From Pseudomonadota bacterium (GTDB lineage Bacteria; Pseudomonadota; Gammaproteobacteria; Steroidobacterales; Steroidobacteraceae): a stretch of DNA of 11,256 nt. The stretch is from NCBI GenBank assembly GCA_023391335.1, contig JAEWBG010000049.1, positions 1 through 11,256 on the forward strand, in the 5' to 3' direction. Every line of letters begins with the position of its first letter. Within the stretch, counting starts at the first letter, position 1. Below, piece after piece: positions 1 to 7,202 of this stretch. The notes beneath the pieces are model-generated. The model saw nothing but the letters and a program-made list of their open reading frames with translations, ran no database searches and was not told the DNA's origin. The translations under genes and the position numbers were made by a program.

Positions 1-19
1 ATTTATAACCTGCTATACC

Positions 20-46
20 GGCGCTGACGGGGATGCGGTCAGCGCC
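20..46 (-). terminator. Stem-loop at the 3' end of the LysR gene
   Basis: A perfect 9-bp inverted repeat (GGCGCTGAC / GTCAGCGCC, arms 20-28 and 38-46) with a 9-base loop spans the stop codon of the LysR gene (TCA at 39-41, minus strand). Its position fits a transcription terminator or an mRNA 3'-end stabiliser for the regulator. Read on the minus strand the stem is followed by GGTATAGCAGG and not by a run of T, so a classical Rho-independent terminator is doubtful. Bases 1-19 show nothing I can assign. Confidence 0.4.
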
Positions 47-1247
47 AATCGTGCTTGCTCATCTCTCGCAAGAGCTCGAGCAATCGAGCTTGTACACGCG
101 TCGGCTGCCAGTTGTGACGCATCGTAAGTCCGATCGCGCGCAGCACACGCCCACCCGGATGCGGTAGTGCGACCAAGAGTCCGGCGCGAACGTCGTAGTG
201 GATTTGGTGTTCGGACGACAGCATCAAGTAATCGCCCTCGAGCAAAAACGCTCGCGCCGCAATCAACGAATTGCATTGCACGGTATGCGTCGGCGCGGGT
301 ACCCCTGCGTCTTTGAACAGCGCCTCGAATCGCGCACGCAGTGGCGATCCAGCACGCGGCATGATCCACGGGAATTTGGCGAGGTCTTTGACGCTCACGC
401 GCTTGCGAGTCGTCAGCGGGTGACCTTTGCGCATCGCGATCGACAGCGGATCATCGAACAGATGCTCCTGTTTGACGTTCCCTGCGATGGCCTCGTCACG
501 TAACGCTCCGATCAAGAAATCCGCTTCGCCCGACTGCAGTGCACTGAGCAAATGCTCGTAGGTGCCTTCCATGATCGAGATTTGGTGTTGCGGATATTCG
601 CGCTTGAACGCGATGACCGCGCTCGGAATCAAGTGACTGCGCGCCAATGGCATCGCGCCGATCACCGTGATCCCGCTCGGATTGCCTCGCAGGCCGTCGA
701 TGTCGGCGCGTGCCTGGGCCACTTCCGCGAACGCAAGCCGTACGCACCGAGCGAATCCTTCTGCGTCGCGCGTTGCACGTACACCGAAGCTCGTTTGTTC
801 GAAGAGCGCGATGCCCAGCGTGCGTTCGAGACTTCGCGCTGCGCGATGGAGTGTGGGTTGCGCGATATCGCTTGCGCGTGCGGCGCGTCGAAAACTGCCG
901 TGCACTGCGAATGCGGTGAGTGCGTTCAGCTGAGCGGTGGTCAGTCGGAACGCGAGTTGCTCGACGCTGCTCACCGAGCGGTCATTGCGCCGCAGCAACT
1001 CGGCCAGGCCATCACGGATTTGCAGCGTGGCTCGCTGGAGCCGCGGCATACAGAGTTCACCGGGTGCGGTCGCTTTCATACCCACAGGATCGCGCGTGAA
1101 GAGTGCCGTCCCGAAATATCCCTCCACCTTTGCGATTGCTTGAGTCACAGCCGGCTGCGTGAGATGCATATGACGGGCAACGGCGGTCACGGTGCCGCGT
1201 TGCGCCACTTCCTGACACAGATGCAGATGTCGAAGACTGGGAATCAT
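39..1247 (-). CDS. LysR-family regulator with two N-terminal HTH domains
   Basis: A transcriptional regulator, probably of the divergently transcribed protocatechuate operon. The protein has 402 residues, about 100 longer than a usual LysR protein. The extra length is a second HTH_1 domain. The first spans about residues 4-62 (TAVARHMHLTQPAVTQAIAK, then GTALFTRDPVGMKAT). The second spans about 101-160 (FRRAARASDIAQPTLHRAAR, then GIALFEQTSFGVRAT). A LysR effector-binding domain follows from about residue 190 (GNPSGITVIGAMPLARSHLIP) to the C-terminus. The start is the ATG read from 1247-1245, which puts the first HTH at the usual N-terminal place; I see no strong Shine-Dalgarno before it. LysR proteins next to such operons usually activate them in response to a pathway intermediate. 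The ligand here is unknown; protocatechuate, gallate or 2-pyrone-4,6-dicarboxylate are guesses. The family call is secure and the target is inferred from divergent orientation. Confidence 0.9.
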   Translation of the reverse strand: MIPSLRHLHLCQEVAQRGTVTAVARHMHLTQPAVTQAIAKVEGYFGTALFTRDPVGMKATAPGELCMPRLQRATLQIRDGLAELLRRNDRSVSSVEQLAFRLTTAQLNALTAFAVHGSFRRAARASDIAQPTLHRAARSLERTLGIALFEQTSFGVRATRDAEGFARCVRLAFAEVAQARADIDGLRGNPSGITVIGAMPLARSHLIPSAVIAFKREYPQHQISIMEGTYEHLLSALQSGEADFLIGALRDEAIAGNVKQEHLFDDPLSIAMRKGHPLTTRKRVSVKDLAKFPWIMPRAGSPLRARFEALFKDAGVPAPTHTVQCNSLIAARAFLLEGDYLMLSSEHQIHYDVRAGLLVALPHPGGRVLRAIGLTMRHNWQPTRVQARLLELLREMSKHDWR

Positions 1248-1384
1248 GCTCAGATCAGCCGCTCGAAAAAGTTCGTATGAGATCCATACGATAGCTTTTG
1301 CTTATACCCCCTGCCAAATTTCCGATTGGCGCGCAGATCTTTGGCGCAGCAGAATCGGCATAGATCAGCGGACTCGGAGCACAG
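1248..1384. promoter_or_regulatory. Divergent control region between the LysR gene and ligK
   Basis: This 137-bp gap must hold the promoters for both the regulator and the operon. Besides the dyad at 1273-1291 it contains a second T-N11-A element at 1292-1304 with AGC-TTTT-GCT symmetry, an inverted GCCAA/TTGGC pair (1313-1317 and 1326-1330), and a direct repeat TTGGCGC (1326-1332 and 1341-1347). A ribosome binding site GGAG (1376-1379) lies 5 bases before the ligK ATG. I could not pick a convincing -35/-10 pair; TTGCTT at 1298-1303 with TCCGAT at 1321-1326 is a weak candidate with a 17-base spacer. Confidence 0.6.
1273..1291. promoter_or_regulatory. Putative LysR operator (T-N11-A dyad)
   Basis: TCGTATG-AGATC-CATACGA is a perfect inverted repeat with 7-bp arms and a 5-base spacer. 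Its core TATG...CATA (1276-1288) fits the LysR box rule T-N11-A with dyad symmetry. It starts 26 bp upstream of the LysR start codon and lies about 93 bp upstream of the ligK start, a plausible place for a recognition site that serves autoregulation and operon activation. Binding itself is inferred. Confidence 0.6.
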
Positions 1385-2056
1385 ATGTCGATCGTCGTTC
1401 GGGAATTTGCGCGCGTTGAGCTTGAGCACATCGATGCACTCGCACGCTCCGGTGTTGCGACCGCACACGAAGCTCAAGGCCGCACTGGTCTAATGGCTCC
1501 CTACATGCGTCCGATCTATGCGGGAGCTCGCATCGCCGGCAATGCCGTCACGGTGAGCCTGGCTCCCGCGGACAACTGGATGATTCATGTCGCGGTTGAA
1601 CAATGCCGCGCGGGTGACATTCTCGTGGTCGCGCCGACCTCCGCTTCGGACGCAGGGTACGTGGGCGAATTGCTCGCCTCCTCCCTCGCAGTTCGCGGCG
1701 TGCGCGGCCTCGTCATCGAAGGCGGCGTCCGTGACGTTCGCGAGCTCACCGAGATGCAGTTTCCCGTATGGTCTCGCGCCATCAGTGCGCAAGGCACAGT
1801 GAAGGAGACCTTGGGCAGCGTGAATGTCCCGCTCGTATGCGCCGGTGCCTTGGTTCGGCCCGGCGATGCGATCATTGCGGACGACGATGGCGTGTGCGTC
1901 GTACCGCGCGAGACCGCGGCCACCGTCGTCAAACAATGCATCGCACGTGAACAAAAGGAAGCCGCCGTACGGGCACGGCTCAAAGCGGGTGAGCTCGGGC
2001 TCGACATCTACGGCATGCGCGACAAACTCGCGGCCAAAGGCCTGAAGTACCAATAG
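1385..2056 (+). CDS. ligK: 4-carboxy-4-hydroxy-2-oxoadipate aldolase (LigK/GalC type)
   Basis: Last enzyme of the pathway: a class II, divalent-metal-dependent cytosolic aldolase that cleaves 4-carboxy-4-hydroxy-2-oxoadipate to pyruvate and oxaloacetate. The family also accepts 4-hydroxy-4-methyl-2-oxoglutarate and can decarboxylate oxaloacetate. The 223-residue protein has the RraA-like fold signatures: a glycine loop GYVGELLAS at 91-99 and GGVRDVRE at 113-120, giving R116, D117 and E120, the Arg-Asp-X2-Glu/Asp substrate and metal motif of HMG/CHA aldolases. The charged C-terminal tail (about 181-223) is typical of these aldolases and longer than in the ribonuclease inhibitor RraA, which argues against RraA itself. 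Length matches the family. The ATG at 1385 has GGAG 5 bases upstream. It is the first gene of the operon, 12 bp before ligU. Confidence 0.92.
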   Translation: MSIVVREFARVELEHIDALARSGVATAHEAQGRTGLMAPYMRPIYAGARIAGNAVTVSLAPADNWMIHVAVEQCRAGDILVVAPTSASDAGYVGELLASSLAVRGVRGLVIEGGVRDVRELTEMQFPVWSRAISAQGTVKETLGSVNVPLVCAGALVRPGDAIIADDDGVCVVPRETAATVVKQCIAREQKEAAVRARLKAGELGLDIYGMRDKLAAKGLKYQ

Positions 2057-2068
2057 GCATCGCTCAAA

Positions 2069-3157
2069 ATGCTCACCAGCATTCCTTGCACGCTGATGCG
2101 CGGCGGCACTTCGAAAGGTCTCTACTTTCACGAACGTGACTTGCCATCCGATCGCGAACTGCGCGACCGCGTATTGCTCGCTGCCATGGGATCTCCCGAT
2201 GCGCGACAAATCGATGGTGTGGGCGGCGGTCATCCTCTGACGAGCAAAGTCGCGGTCATCAAGAAATCCACGCGACCGAACGTGGATGTCGATTATCTAT
2301 TCCTGCAGGTCGTCGTCGGCAAAGCCGAAGTCAGCGATAGCCAGAACTGCGGCAACATCCTCGCGGGTGTGGGTCCTTGGGCGATCGAGCAAGGTCTGGT
2401 CACGGTCGCCGGAGCCATCACACCCGTGCGAATTCACATGGTGAACACCGACAGCGTGGCGGTCGCTTACGTCGCGACCTCGGGCGGTGCGGTGGAGTAC
2501 GAAGGCGACGCACGCATCGATGGCGTGCCCGGCACGGCAGCGCCAGTGCGCCTTGAATTTCTCGATATCGCAGGCTCCTCATGTGGATCGATGCTGCCGA
2601 CCGGTCGCGCGCGAGATCGCATCGACGATATCGAAGTCACCTGTATCGATAACGGCATGCCGGTTGTGTTGCTGCGGGCGAGCGACTTTGGTCTCGAAGG
2701 CGATGAGACCCCTGAGCAACTCGAAAGCAATTCGGATCTCAAGACTCGCATCGAACAGATCCGGCTCAAGCTCGGCGGCCCGATGAATCTGGGTGACGTG
2801 CTGAAGAAAACCGTTCCGAAGATGTGTTTGATCAGCGCGCCGCGTTCCGGCGGTTCGATTGCGACGCGTACTTTCATTCCGCACCGGGTGCATGAATCGA
2901 TTGGCGTGCTTGGAGCGGTAAGCGTCGCCACCGCGTGTGCCCTGCCCGGTTCTATCGCTGCAGAGATCGCGCAGCTCAAGTCCGAAGGCGCAGAACAGCG
3001 GATCGACGTCGAGCACCCGACAGGCTTCTTCACCGTAGATCTTGAGCTGCGTCAAGAAGCAGGTGCCGTCAGCGTACAACGAGCGTCACTGCTGAGAACC
3101 AGCCGATTGCTCATGCGTGGCGAAGTGTTCGTACCGCGAAAGGTATGGTCCCGATGA
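2069..3157 (+). CDS. ligU: 4-oxalomesaconate tautomerase (LigU/GalD, PrpF family)
   Basis: Isomerises 4-oxalomesaconate, the product of LigI, into the form that the hydratase LigJ accepts; LigU of Sphingobium does this as a 1,3-allylic isomerisation. The 362-residue protein is of the PrpF type, related in fold to diaminopimelate epimerase. Visible motifs are MRGGTSKG (10-17), GGGHPLTSK (52-60) and DSQNCGNILAGVG (90-102), plus a second-half SGGSIATRTF block. K60 and C94 have the same spacing as the LigU residues I recall as K66 (catalytic base) and C100. Acidic residues and length agree with GalD/LigU more than with the methylaconitate isomerase PrpF, and the neighbours settle the role. ATG at 2069 follows ligK by 12 bp with only a weak ribosome binding site. 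The stop overlaps the next gene by 4 bp (ATGA). Confidence 0.92.
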   Translation: MLTSIPCTLMRGGTSKGLYFHERDLPSDRELRDRVLLAAMGSPDARQIDGVGGGHPLTSKVAVIKKSTRPNVDVDYLFLQVVVGKAEVSDSQNCGNILAGVGPWAIEQGLVTVAGAITPVRIHMVNTDSVAVAYVATSGGAVEYEGDARIDGVPGTAAPVRLEFLDIAGSSCGSMLPTGRARDRIDDIEVTCIDNGMPVVLLRASDFGLEGDETPEQLESNSDLKTRIEQIRLKLGGPMNLGDVLKKTVPKMCLISAPRSGGSIATRTFIPHRVHESIGVLGAVSVATACALPGSIAAEIAQLKSEGAEQRIDVEHPTGFFTVDLELRQEAGAVSVQRASLLRTSRLLMRGEVFVPRKVWSR

Positions 3158-4041
3158 GCACTGATTCACGCGTTTGCCTGCTGGGATTCGGTGAGGTGGG
3201 TCAGACGCTCGGTGCCGATCTTCGCGAGCAGGGCTTGCGAAATCTCGTGGCGTGGGATCTGAAGTTTGCCGACAACGATGCGACTCTCGTCAATCGTGCT
3301 CAATCGCTCTCGATCGAAGTCGCTAGCAATGTTCAGCAGGCTGTTGCTAACGCGTCGGTTGTCTTGAGTGCTGTCACCGCTGCGCAGGCCGTAGCTGCAG
3401 CGCAAGCAGCTGCACCGCATCTTTCGAGTGCGGCCTACTTCGTCGATCTCAACTCAGCATCACCGTCTGCGAAACAACAGGCGCAGGCTGCGATTGGCGC
3501 CGGACGCGGTCGCTATGTCGAAGCAGTCATCATGGCGCCCATCTCCCCGAAACGAATTGCTTCGCCGATTCTGCTGGGCTGCTCGCACGCCCGAGACTTC
3601 GAACCGCTCGCGCGCGAACTCGGGTTCAGCGGCGTCGAAGTTTTCAGCGAAACGATCGGTCAAGCTTCAGCCGCCAAGATGTGCCGCAGCGTCATCATCA
3701 AAGGGCTCGAGACATTACTGACCGAATCGCTCGTCGCCGCTCGACACTACGGCGTTGAAAAGACGGTGATCGAATCGTTGGAGAACCTGCTTCCGGGGCA
3801 CGATTGGCGCAAGCTTGCCTTGTACATGATTTCGAGATCGCTGCTGCACGGTACCCGTCGCGCCGAGGAGATGCGTGAAGTCGCGGTCACTGTGTCCGAA
3901 GCAGGACTCCATCCATGGATGAGCAGTGCAAGTGCCGAGCGCCAACAATGGGCGGCACAGTTCCGTGAGTTCGCCGCCACGGAGCCGCTGGATGCGATGT
4001 TGGACCAATTGCGTGCTGCCGCCGAGAAAACCTCATGCTAA
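3154..4041 (+). CDS. 6-phosphogluconate-dehydrogenase-like NAD(P) oxidoreductase, no assigned step
   Basis: A soluble dehydrogenase of the beta-hydroxyacid dehydrogenase / 6-phosphogluconate dehydrogenase superfamily. With the ATG at 3154 it has 295 residues. An N-terminal Rossmann domain carries GFGEVGQ (11-17). A DLNSASP segment (98-104) sits where family members have the DxSTxxP substrate loop. GQASAAKMCRS (169-179) sits at the catalytic lysine helix, with K175 as the likely general acid/base. The all-helical C-terminal half, with no second Rossmann fold, resembles the DUF1932 group. I chose 3154 over an in-frame ATG at 3145 because it forms an ATGA overlap with the ligU stop and has GAAAGG (3138-3143) 10 bases upstream, against 1 base for 3145. 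It overlaps ligJ by 7 bp, so it is translated within the operon. No known step of protocatechuate 4,5-cleavage needs it. The substrate is unknown; a hydroxy- or keto-acid derived from the pathway is a guess. Confidence 0.87.
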   Translation: MSTDSRVCLLGFGEVGQTLGADLREQGLRNLVAWDLKFADNDATLVNRAQSLSIEVASNVQQAVANASVVLSAVTAAQAVAAAQAAAPHLSSAAYFVDLNSASPSAKQQAQAAIGAGRGRYVEAVIMAPISPKRIASPILLGCSHARDFEPLARELGFSGVEVFSETIGQASAAKMCRSVIIKGLETLLTESLVAARHYGVEKTVIESLENLLPGHDWRKLALYMISRSLLHGTRRAEEMREVAVTVSEAGLHPWMSSASAERQQWAAQFREFAATEPLDAMLDQLRAAAEKTSC

Positions 4042-5060
4042 TCATCGATTGCCACGGTCACTACACCACCGCGCCCGCCGCACATCAGCAGTTTCGCGAT
4101 GCTCAGGTCGCGCGCGTCAAAGATCCTTTGGTACCGGCACCCGAACTTCCGCGCGTGAGCGACGATGAGATTCGCGAATCAATCGAGAAGAACCAGCTCA
4201 AGCTGCAACGCGAGCGCGGTGCTGACATCACGTTGTTCTCTCCCCGCGCCTCGGCAATGGGACACCACGTCGGCGATGAAGGCGTTTCTCAAGCGTGGAC
4301 GGTGCTTTGCAACGATCTGATCAAGCGGGTCATCGATCTGTATCCGGAAAACTTTGTCGGCGTGTGCCAGCTCCCGCAATCGCCGGGTGCGCCGATCGCG
4401 AATTCAATTCGTGAATTGGAGCGATGCGTCGTCGAACTCGGATTCGTCGGGTGCAATCTCAACCCAGATCCATCTGGCGGTCACTGGCGTTCGCCGCCAT
4501 TGACGGATCGGTACTGGTATCCGTTCTACGAAAAGATGGCGGAGCTCGACGTGCCCGCGATGGTTCACGTCTCCGCTTCGTGCAATCCGAACTTCCACGC
4601 GACAGGCGCGCACTACATCAACGCCGATACGACGGCATTCATGCAGTTCATCCAAGGCGATTTGTTTCGTGACTTTCCCACCTTGCGATTCGTGATCCCA
4701 CACGGCGGCGGTGCCGTGCCGTATCACTGGGGACGCTACCGCGGACTCGCGGACATGTTGAAACGTCCGCCATTGGGCGAACACGTCATGCGTAATGTCT
4801 TTTTCGATACGTGCGTGTATCACCAACCCGGCATCGATCTGCTCGTCGAAGTGATCGACATCGGGAACATCCTGTTCGGTTCTGAGATGGTGGGCGCGGT
4901 GCGCGGCATCGATCCGCAGACCGGTCACTACTTCGACGACACGAAGCGTTACATCGACGCGCTCGATACTCCACAAGCGGACAAGCACCGCATTTTCGAG
5001 CTCAACGCGCGACGCGTGTATCCGCGCCTCGATCAACAACTCAAGGCACGCGGGCTGTAA
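4035..5060 (+). CDS. ligJ: 4-oxalomesaconate hydratase (LigJ)
   Basis: Adds water to the tautomerised oxalomesaconate to give 4-carboxy-4-hydroxy-2-oxoadipate, the LigK substrate. It is a zinc-dependent member of the amidohydrolase superfamily (cog of ACMSD-like TIM barrels) that acts as a hydratase. In the 341-residue protein the metal-binding HxH is H7-G-H9 in the N-terminal DCHGHYTT. H178 lies in PAMVHVS, H223 in IPHGGGAVPYHWGR, and E284 in FGSEMVGA. The glutamate in place of the usual aspartate at the end of the barrel is the LigJ hallmark. Length equals known LigJ/PmdE/GalB-context hydratases of this type; P. putida GalB is an unrelated fold. The gene starts inside the end of the preceding dehydrogenase (7-bp overlap) and its stop shares one base with the ligI start (TAATG), indicating translational coupling. 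Confidence 0.93.
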   Translation: MLIIDCHGHYTTAPAAHQQFRDAQVARVKDPLVPAPELPRVSDDEIRESIEKNQLKLQRERGADITLFSPRASAMGHHVGDEGVSQAWTVLCNDLIKRVIDLYPENFVGVCQLPQSPGAPIANSIRELERCVVELGFVGCNLNPDPSGGHWRSPPLTDRYWYPFYEKMAELDVPAMVHVSASCNPNFHATGAHYINADTTAFMQFIQGDLFRDFPTLRFVIPHGGGAVPYHWGRYRGLADMLKRPPLGEHVMRNVFFDTCVYHQPGIDLLVEVIDIGNILFGSEMVGAVRGIDPQTGHYFDDTKRYIDALDTPQADKHRIFELNARRVYPRLDQQLKARGL

Positions 5061-5959
5061 TGATGAGTGCACATCGATTCACCATGGATCGCGCCTGGTT
5101 AGTCTTCCACCCAAATCCGTCGCACCCCACCTTCCGCCCTCCTCCGGGCGCCGTCGATGCACACTGTCACGTGTTCGGGCCAGGCGATGTGTTTCCGTAT
5201 GCGCCGGAGCGTAAGTACACGCCGTGCGATGCACCGAAGGAGAAGCTCTGGGAGCTGCGAGATTTCCTCGGCTTCGAACGCAATGTCATCGTGCAGGCAA
5301 CCTGTCATGGTGCTGACAACCGCGCCTTGGTCGATGCCCTGCAGCATTCGCAAGGTCGAGCGCGAGGTGTGGCCACGGTTCGAGAAAGCGTGACCGACGA
5401 GGAATTGCAGTCACTTCACGCTGCCGGTGTGCGCGGCGTGCGCTTCAATTTCGTCAAGCGGCTGGTGGATACGACGCCACCTGATCAGCTGCTGAGCATT
5501 GCAAATCGCATCAGGCACCTCGGGTGGCACGTCGTGATTTATTTCGAGGCCCAAGACTTACCCGAGCTCTACGGCTTCTTCGCCTCGCTTCCAACCACGG
5601 TGGTCGTCGATCACATGGGCCGTCCGGACGTGACCCAGCCCGTCGACGGGCCACAGTTCCAGTTGTTCCTGAAGCTGATGCGTGAGTGTCCGAACTTCTG
5701 GTCGAAAGTGAGTTGTCCCGAGCGTCTGTCTCGCAGCGGTCCGCCTTCCTATGCGGATGTCGTCCCGTTTGCACGAACTGTCGTGGAAAGCTTCCCCGAT
5801 CGAGTACTGTGGGGAACCGACTGGCCCCATCCGAACATGAAATCGCACATGCCCGATGACGGAAAGCTCGTCGATTTCATTCCGCACATCGCACGCACTG
5901 CTGAATTGCAGCAGAGACTTTTGGTTGCCAATCCGATGCGGCTCTATTGGGCCGATTGA
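5060..5959 (+). CDS. ligI: 2-pyrone-4,6-dicarboxylate lactonase (LigI)
   Basis: Hydrolyses the ring lactone 2-pyrone-4,6-dicarboxylate to 4-oxalomesaconate. LigI is a metal-independent amidohydrolase-superfamily enzyme. In this 299-residue protein the barrel motifs are VDAHCHVFGP (32-41, H35 and H37), GVRGVRFNFVKR (123-134, R128 and R134 likely substrate carboxylate ligands), Y161 in VIYFEAQD, DHMGRPD (184-190, H185) and WGTDWPHPN (251-259, D254 as general base). These match, with an offset of 4-6, the LigI residues I recall as H31, H33, R124, R130, Y156, H180 and D248. Start choice is slightly open: ATG at 5060 overlaps the ligJ stop in TAATG, and a second ATG lies at 5063. The gene ends 11 bp before the preferred ligA start. 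Confidence 0.94.
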   Translation: MMSAHRFTMDRAWLVFHPNPSHPTFRPPPGAVDAHCHVFGPGDVFPYAPERKYTPCDAPKEKLWELRDFLGFERNVIVQATCHGADNRALVDALQHSQGRARGVATVRESVTDEELQSLHAAGVRGVRFNFVKRLVDTTPPDQLLSIANRIRHLGWHVVIYFEAQDLPELYGFFASLPTTVVVDHMGRPDVTQPVDGPQFQLFLKLMRECPNFWSKVSCPERLSRSGPPSYADVVPFARTVVESFPDRVLWGTDWPHPNMKSHMPDDGKLVDFIPHIARTAELQQRLLVANPMRLYWAD

Positions 5960-5970
5960 GGTTTACGTAT

Positions 5971-6360
5971 ATGGCGCTCGACAAACCTTACAAAGACATT
6001 CCCGGCACGACGATCTTTGACGCAGAGCAGGCGCGCAAGGGTTATCACCTCAACCAATTCTGCATGTCGCTCATGAAGGCCGAGAACCGCGAACGCTTCA
6101 AGGCGAACGAACGCGCCTATCTCGATGAGTGGCCGATGACCGAAGAGCAAAAGCAAGCCGTGATGGCGCGCGATCTAAATCGTTGTATCGCTCTGGGCGG
6201 CAACATCTACTTCCTCGCAAAGATCGGCGCCACTGACGGCCGAAGCTTCCAGTTCATGGCCGCGAGCATGACCGGCATGACGCAAGATGAGTACGCAAAG
6301 ATGATGCTGCAGGGCGGCCGCTCGCCGCAGGGCAATCGATTCAAAGGCGAGAAGCAATAA
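5971..6360 (+). CDS. ligA: Protocatechuate 4,5-dioxygenase alpha subunit (LigA)
   Basis: Small subunit of the extradiol dioxygenase that opens protocatechuate between C4 and C5. LigA caps the active site of LigB in an (alpha-beta)2 enzyme. The 129-residue protein is conserved along its length with LigA: IPGTTIFDAEQARKGYHLNQ (10-29), MSLMKAENRERFKANERAYL (31-50), the GGNIYFLAKIGATDGRSFQF block (79-98) and MTGMTQDEYAKMM near the end. I start it at ATG 5971 because GAGG (5958-5961) lies 9 bases upstream. An in-frame ATG at 5947 would add eight unconserved residues and overlap ligI by 13 bp. The stop shares one base with the ligB start (TAATG), which would help keep subunit synthesis in balance. 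Confidence 0.95.
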   Translation: MALDKPYKDIPGTTIFDAEQARKGYHLNQFCMSLMKAENRERFKANERAYLDEWPMTEEQKQAVMARDLNRCIALGGNIYFLAKIGATDGRSFQFMAASMTGMTQDEYAKMMLQGGRSPQGNRFKGEKQ

Positions 6361-7202
6361 TGGCCAAGATTACCGCAAGCGTTTACACCTCGCACGTCCC
6401 GGCAATCGGAGCCGCACTCGATCTCGGCAAGAGCGGCGAGGCCTATTGGCAACCTGTGTTCGCGGGCTATGAGCCTTCGAAGAAATGGTTTGCCGAGAAC
6501 ACGCCCGATGTCGTGATACTGGTCTTCAACGACCACGCCACTGCGTTCAGTTTGGATTTCATTCCAACCTTTGCGATTGGATGTGCTGCCTCCTATTCAC
6601 CTGCCGATGAAGGCTGGGGGCCGCGGCCCGTGCCAGTTGTGCAAGGTCATCCCGAGCTTGCGGCGCATATTGCGCAATCGGTGATTCAGGACGATTTCGA
6701 TCTCACCATCGTCAATCGCATGGATGTAGATCACGGCCTCACTGTGCCGCTGTCGTTGATGTGCGGGCAGCCGAAGGCGTGGCCCTGCCCCGTCATTCCG
6801 TTTGCAGTGAACGTCGTGCAGTACCCGGTTCCTTCCGGTCGTCGCTGTTTCAATCTCGGCCGCGCAATTCGCAAAGCAGTCGAACTCTACGACGCTCCAT
6901 TGAACGTGCAGATCTGGGGAACCGGCGGCATGAGTCATCAATTGCAAGGGCCGCGGGCAGGCCTCATCAATCGCGAATGGGATAACGCCTTTCTCGATCG
7001 TTTGATCGCCGACCCGAAAGGCTTGTCTGAGATGCCGCACATCGACTACGTCCGCGAAGCCGGCTCTGAGGGCATCGAACTGGTGATGTGGCTGATCGCA
7101 CGTGGAGCGATGAGCGACAATCCACCGAAGGTGGTGAACCGCTTCTATCACGTGCCCGCCAGCAATACGGCGGTCGGTCATTTGATCTTGGAGAATCGCT
7201 GA
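6360..7202 (+). CDS. ligB: Protocatechuate 4,5-dioxygenase beta subunit (LigB, catalytic)
   Basis: Catalytic subunit, a type II extradiol dioxygenase with non-heme Fe(II). It cleaves protocatechuate to 4-carboxy-2-hydroxymuconate-6-semialdehyde; enzymes of this type often also act on gallate. Expected residues are all present at an offset of 0 to -2 from Sphingobium LigB: iron ligands H12 (TSHVPAIG), H59 (FNDHATAF) and E240 (SEGIELVMW), and the catalytic H193 (GGMSHQLQGPRAG). The DHGLTVPLSL segment (124-133) is also conserved. The 280-residue length is about 20 shorter than the Sphingobium protein, with the C-terminus reading naturally to HLILENR and no sign of truncation. The gene is coupled to ligA upstream (TAATG) and ligC downstream (TGATG). 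Confidence 0.95.
   Translation: MAKITASVYTSHVPAIGAALDLGKSGEAYWQPVFAGYEPSKKWFAENTPDVVILVFNDHATAFSLDFIPTFAIGCAASYSPADEGWGPRPVPVVQGHPELAAHIAQSVIQDDFDLTIVNRMDVDHGLTVPLSLMCGQPKAWPCPVIPFAVNVVQYPVPSGRRCFNLGRAIRKAVELYDAPLNVQIWGTGGMSHQLQGPRAGLINREWDNAFLDRLIADPKGLSEMPHIDYVREAGSEGIELVMWLIARGAMSDNPPKVVNRFYHVPASNTAVGHLILENR

Noticed and set aside
552..1280. A 242-codon open frame on the plus strand opposite the LysR gene
   Set aside because: It is antisense to a gene with clear domains, is rich in Arg/Cys/His as expected for a shadow frame, and shows no motif.
1385..2056. Ribonuclease E inhibitor RraA instead of an aldolase
   Set aside because: The fold is shared, but the RD-X2-E motif, the longer C-terminal tail and the position at the head of a complete lig operon favour the aldolase.
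7088..7201. Longer start for ligC at 7088
   Set aside because: It would add 38 residues without family similarity and overlap ligB by 115 bp; the TGATG junction and the Rossmann motif position support 7202.
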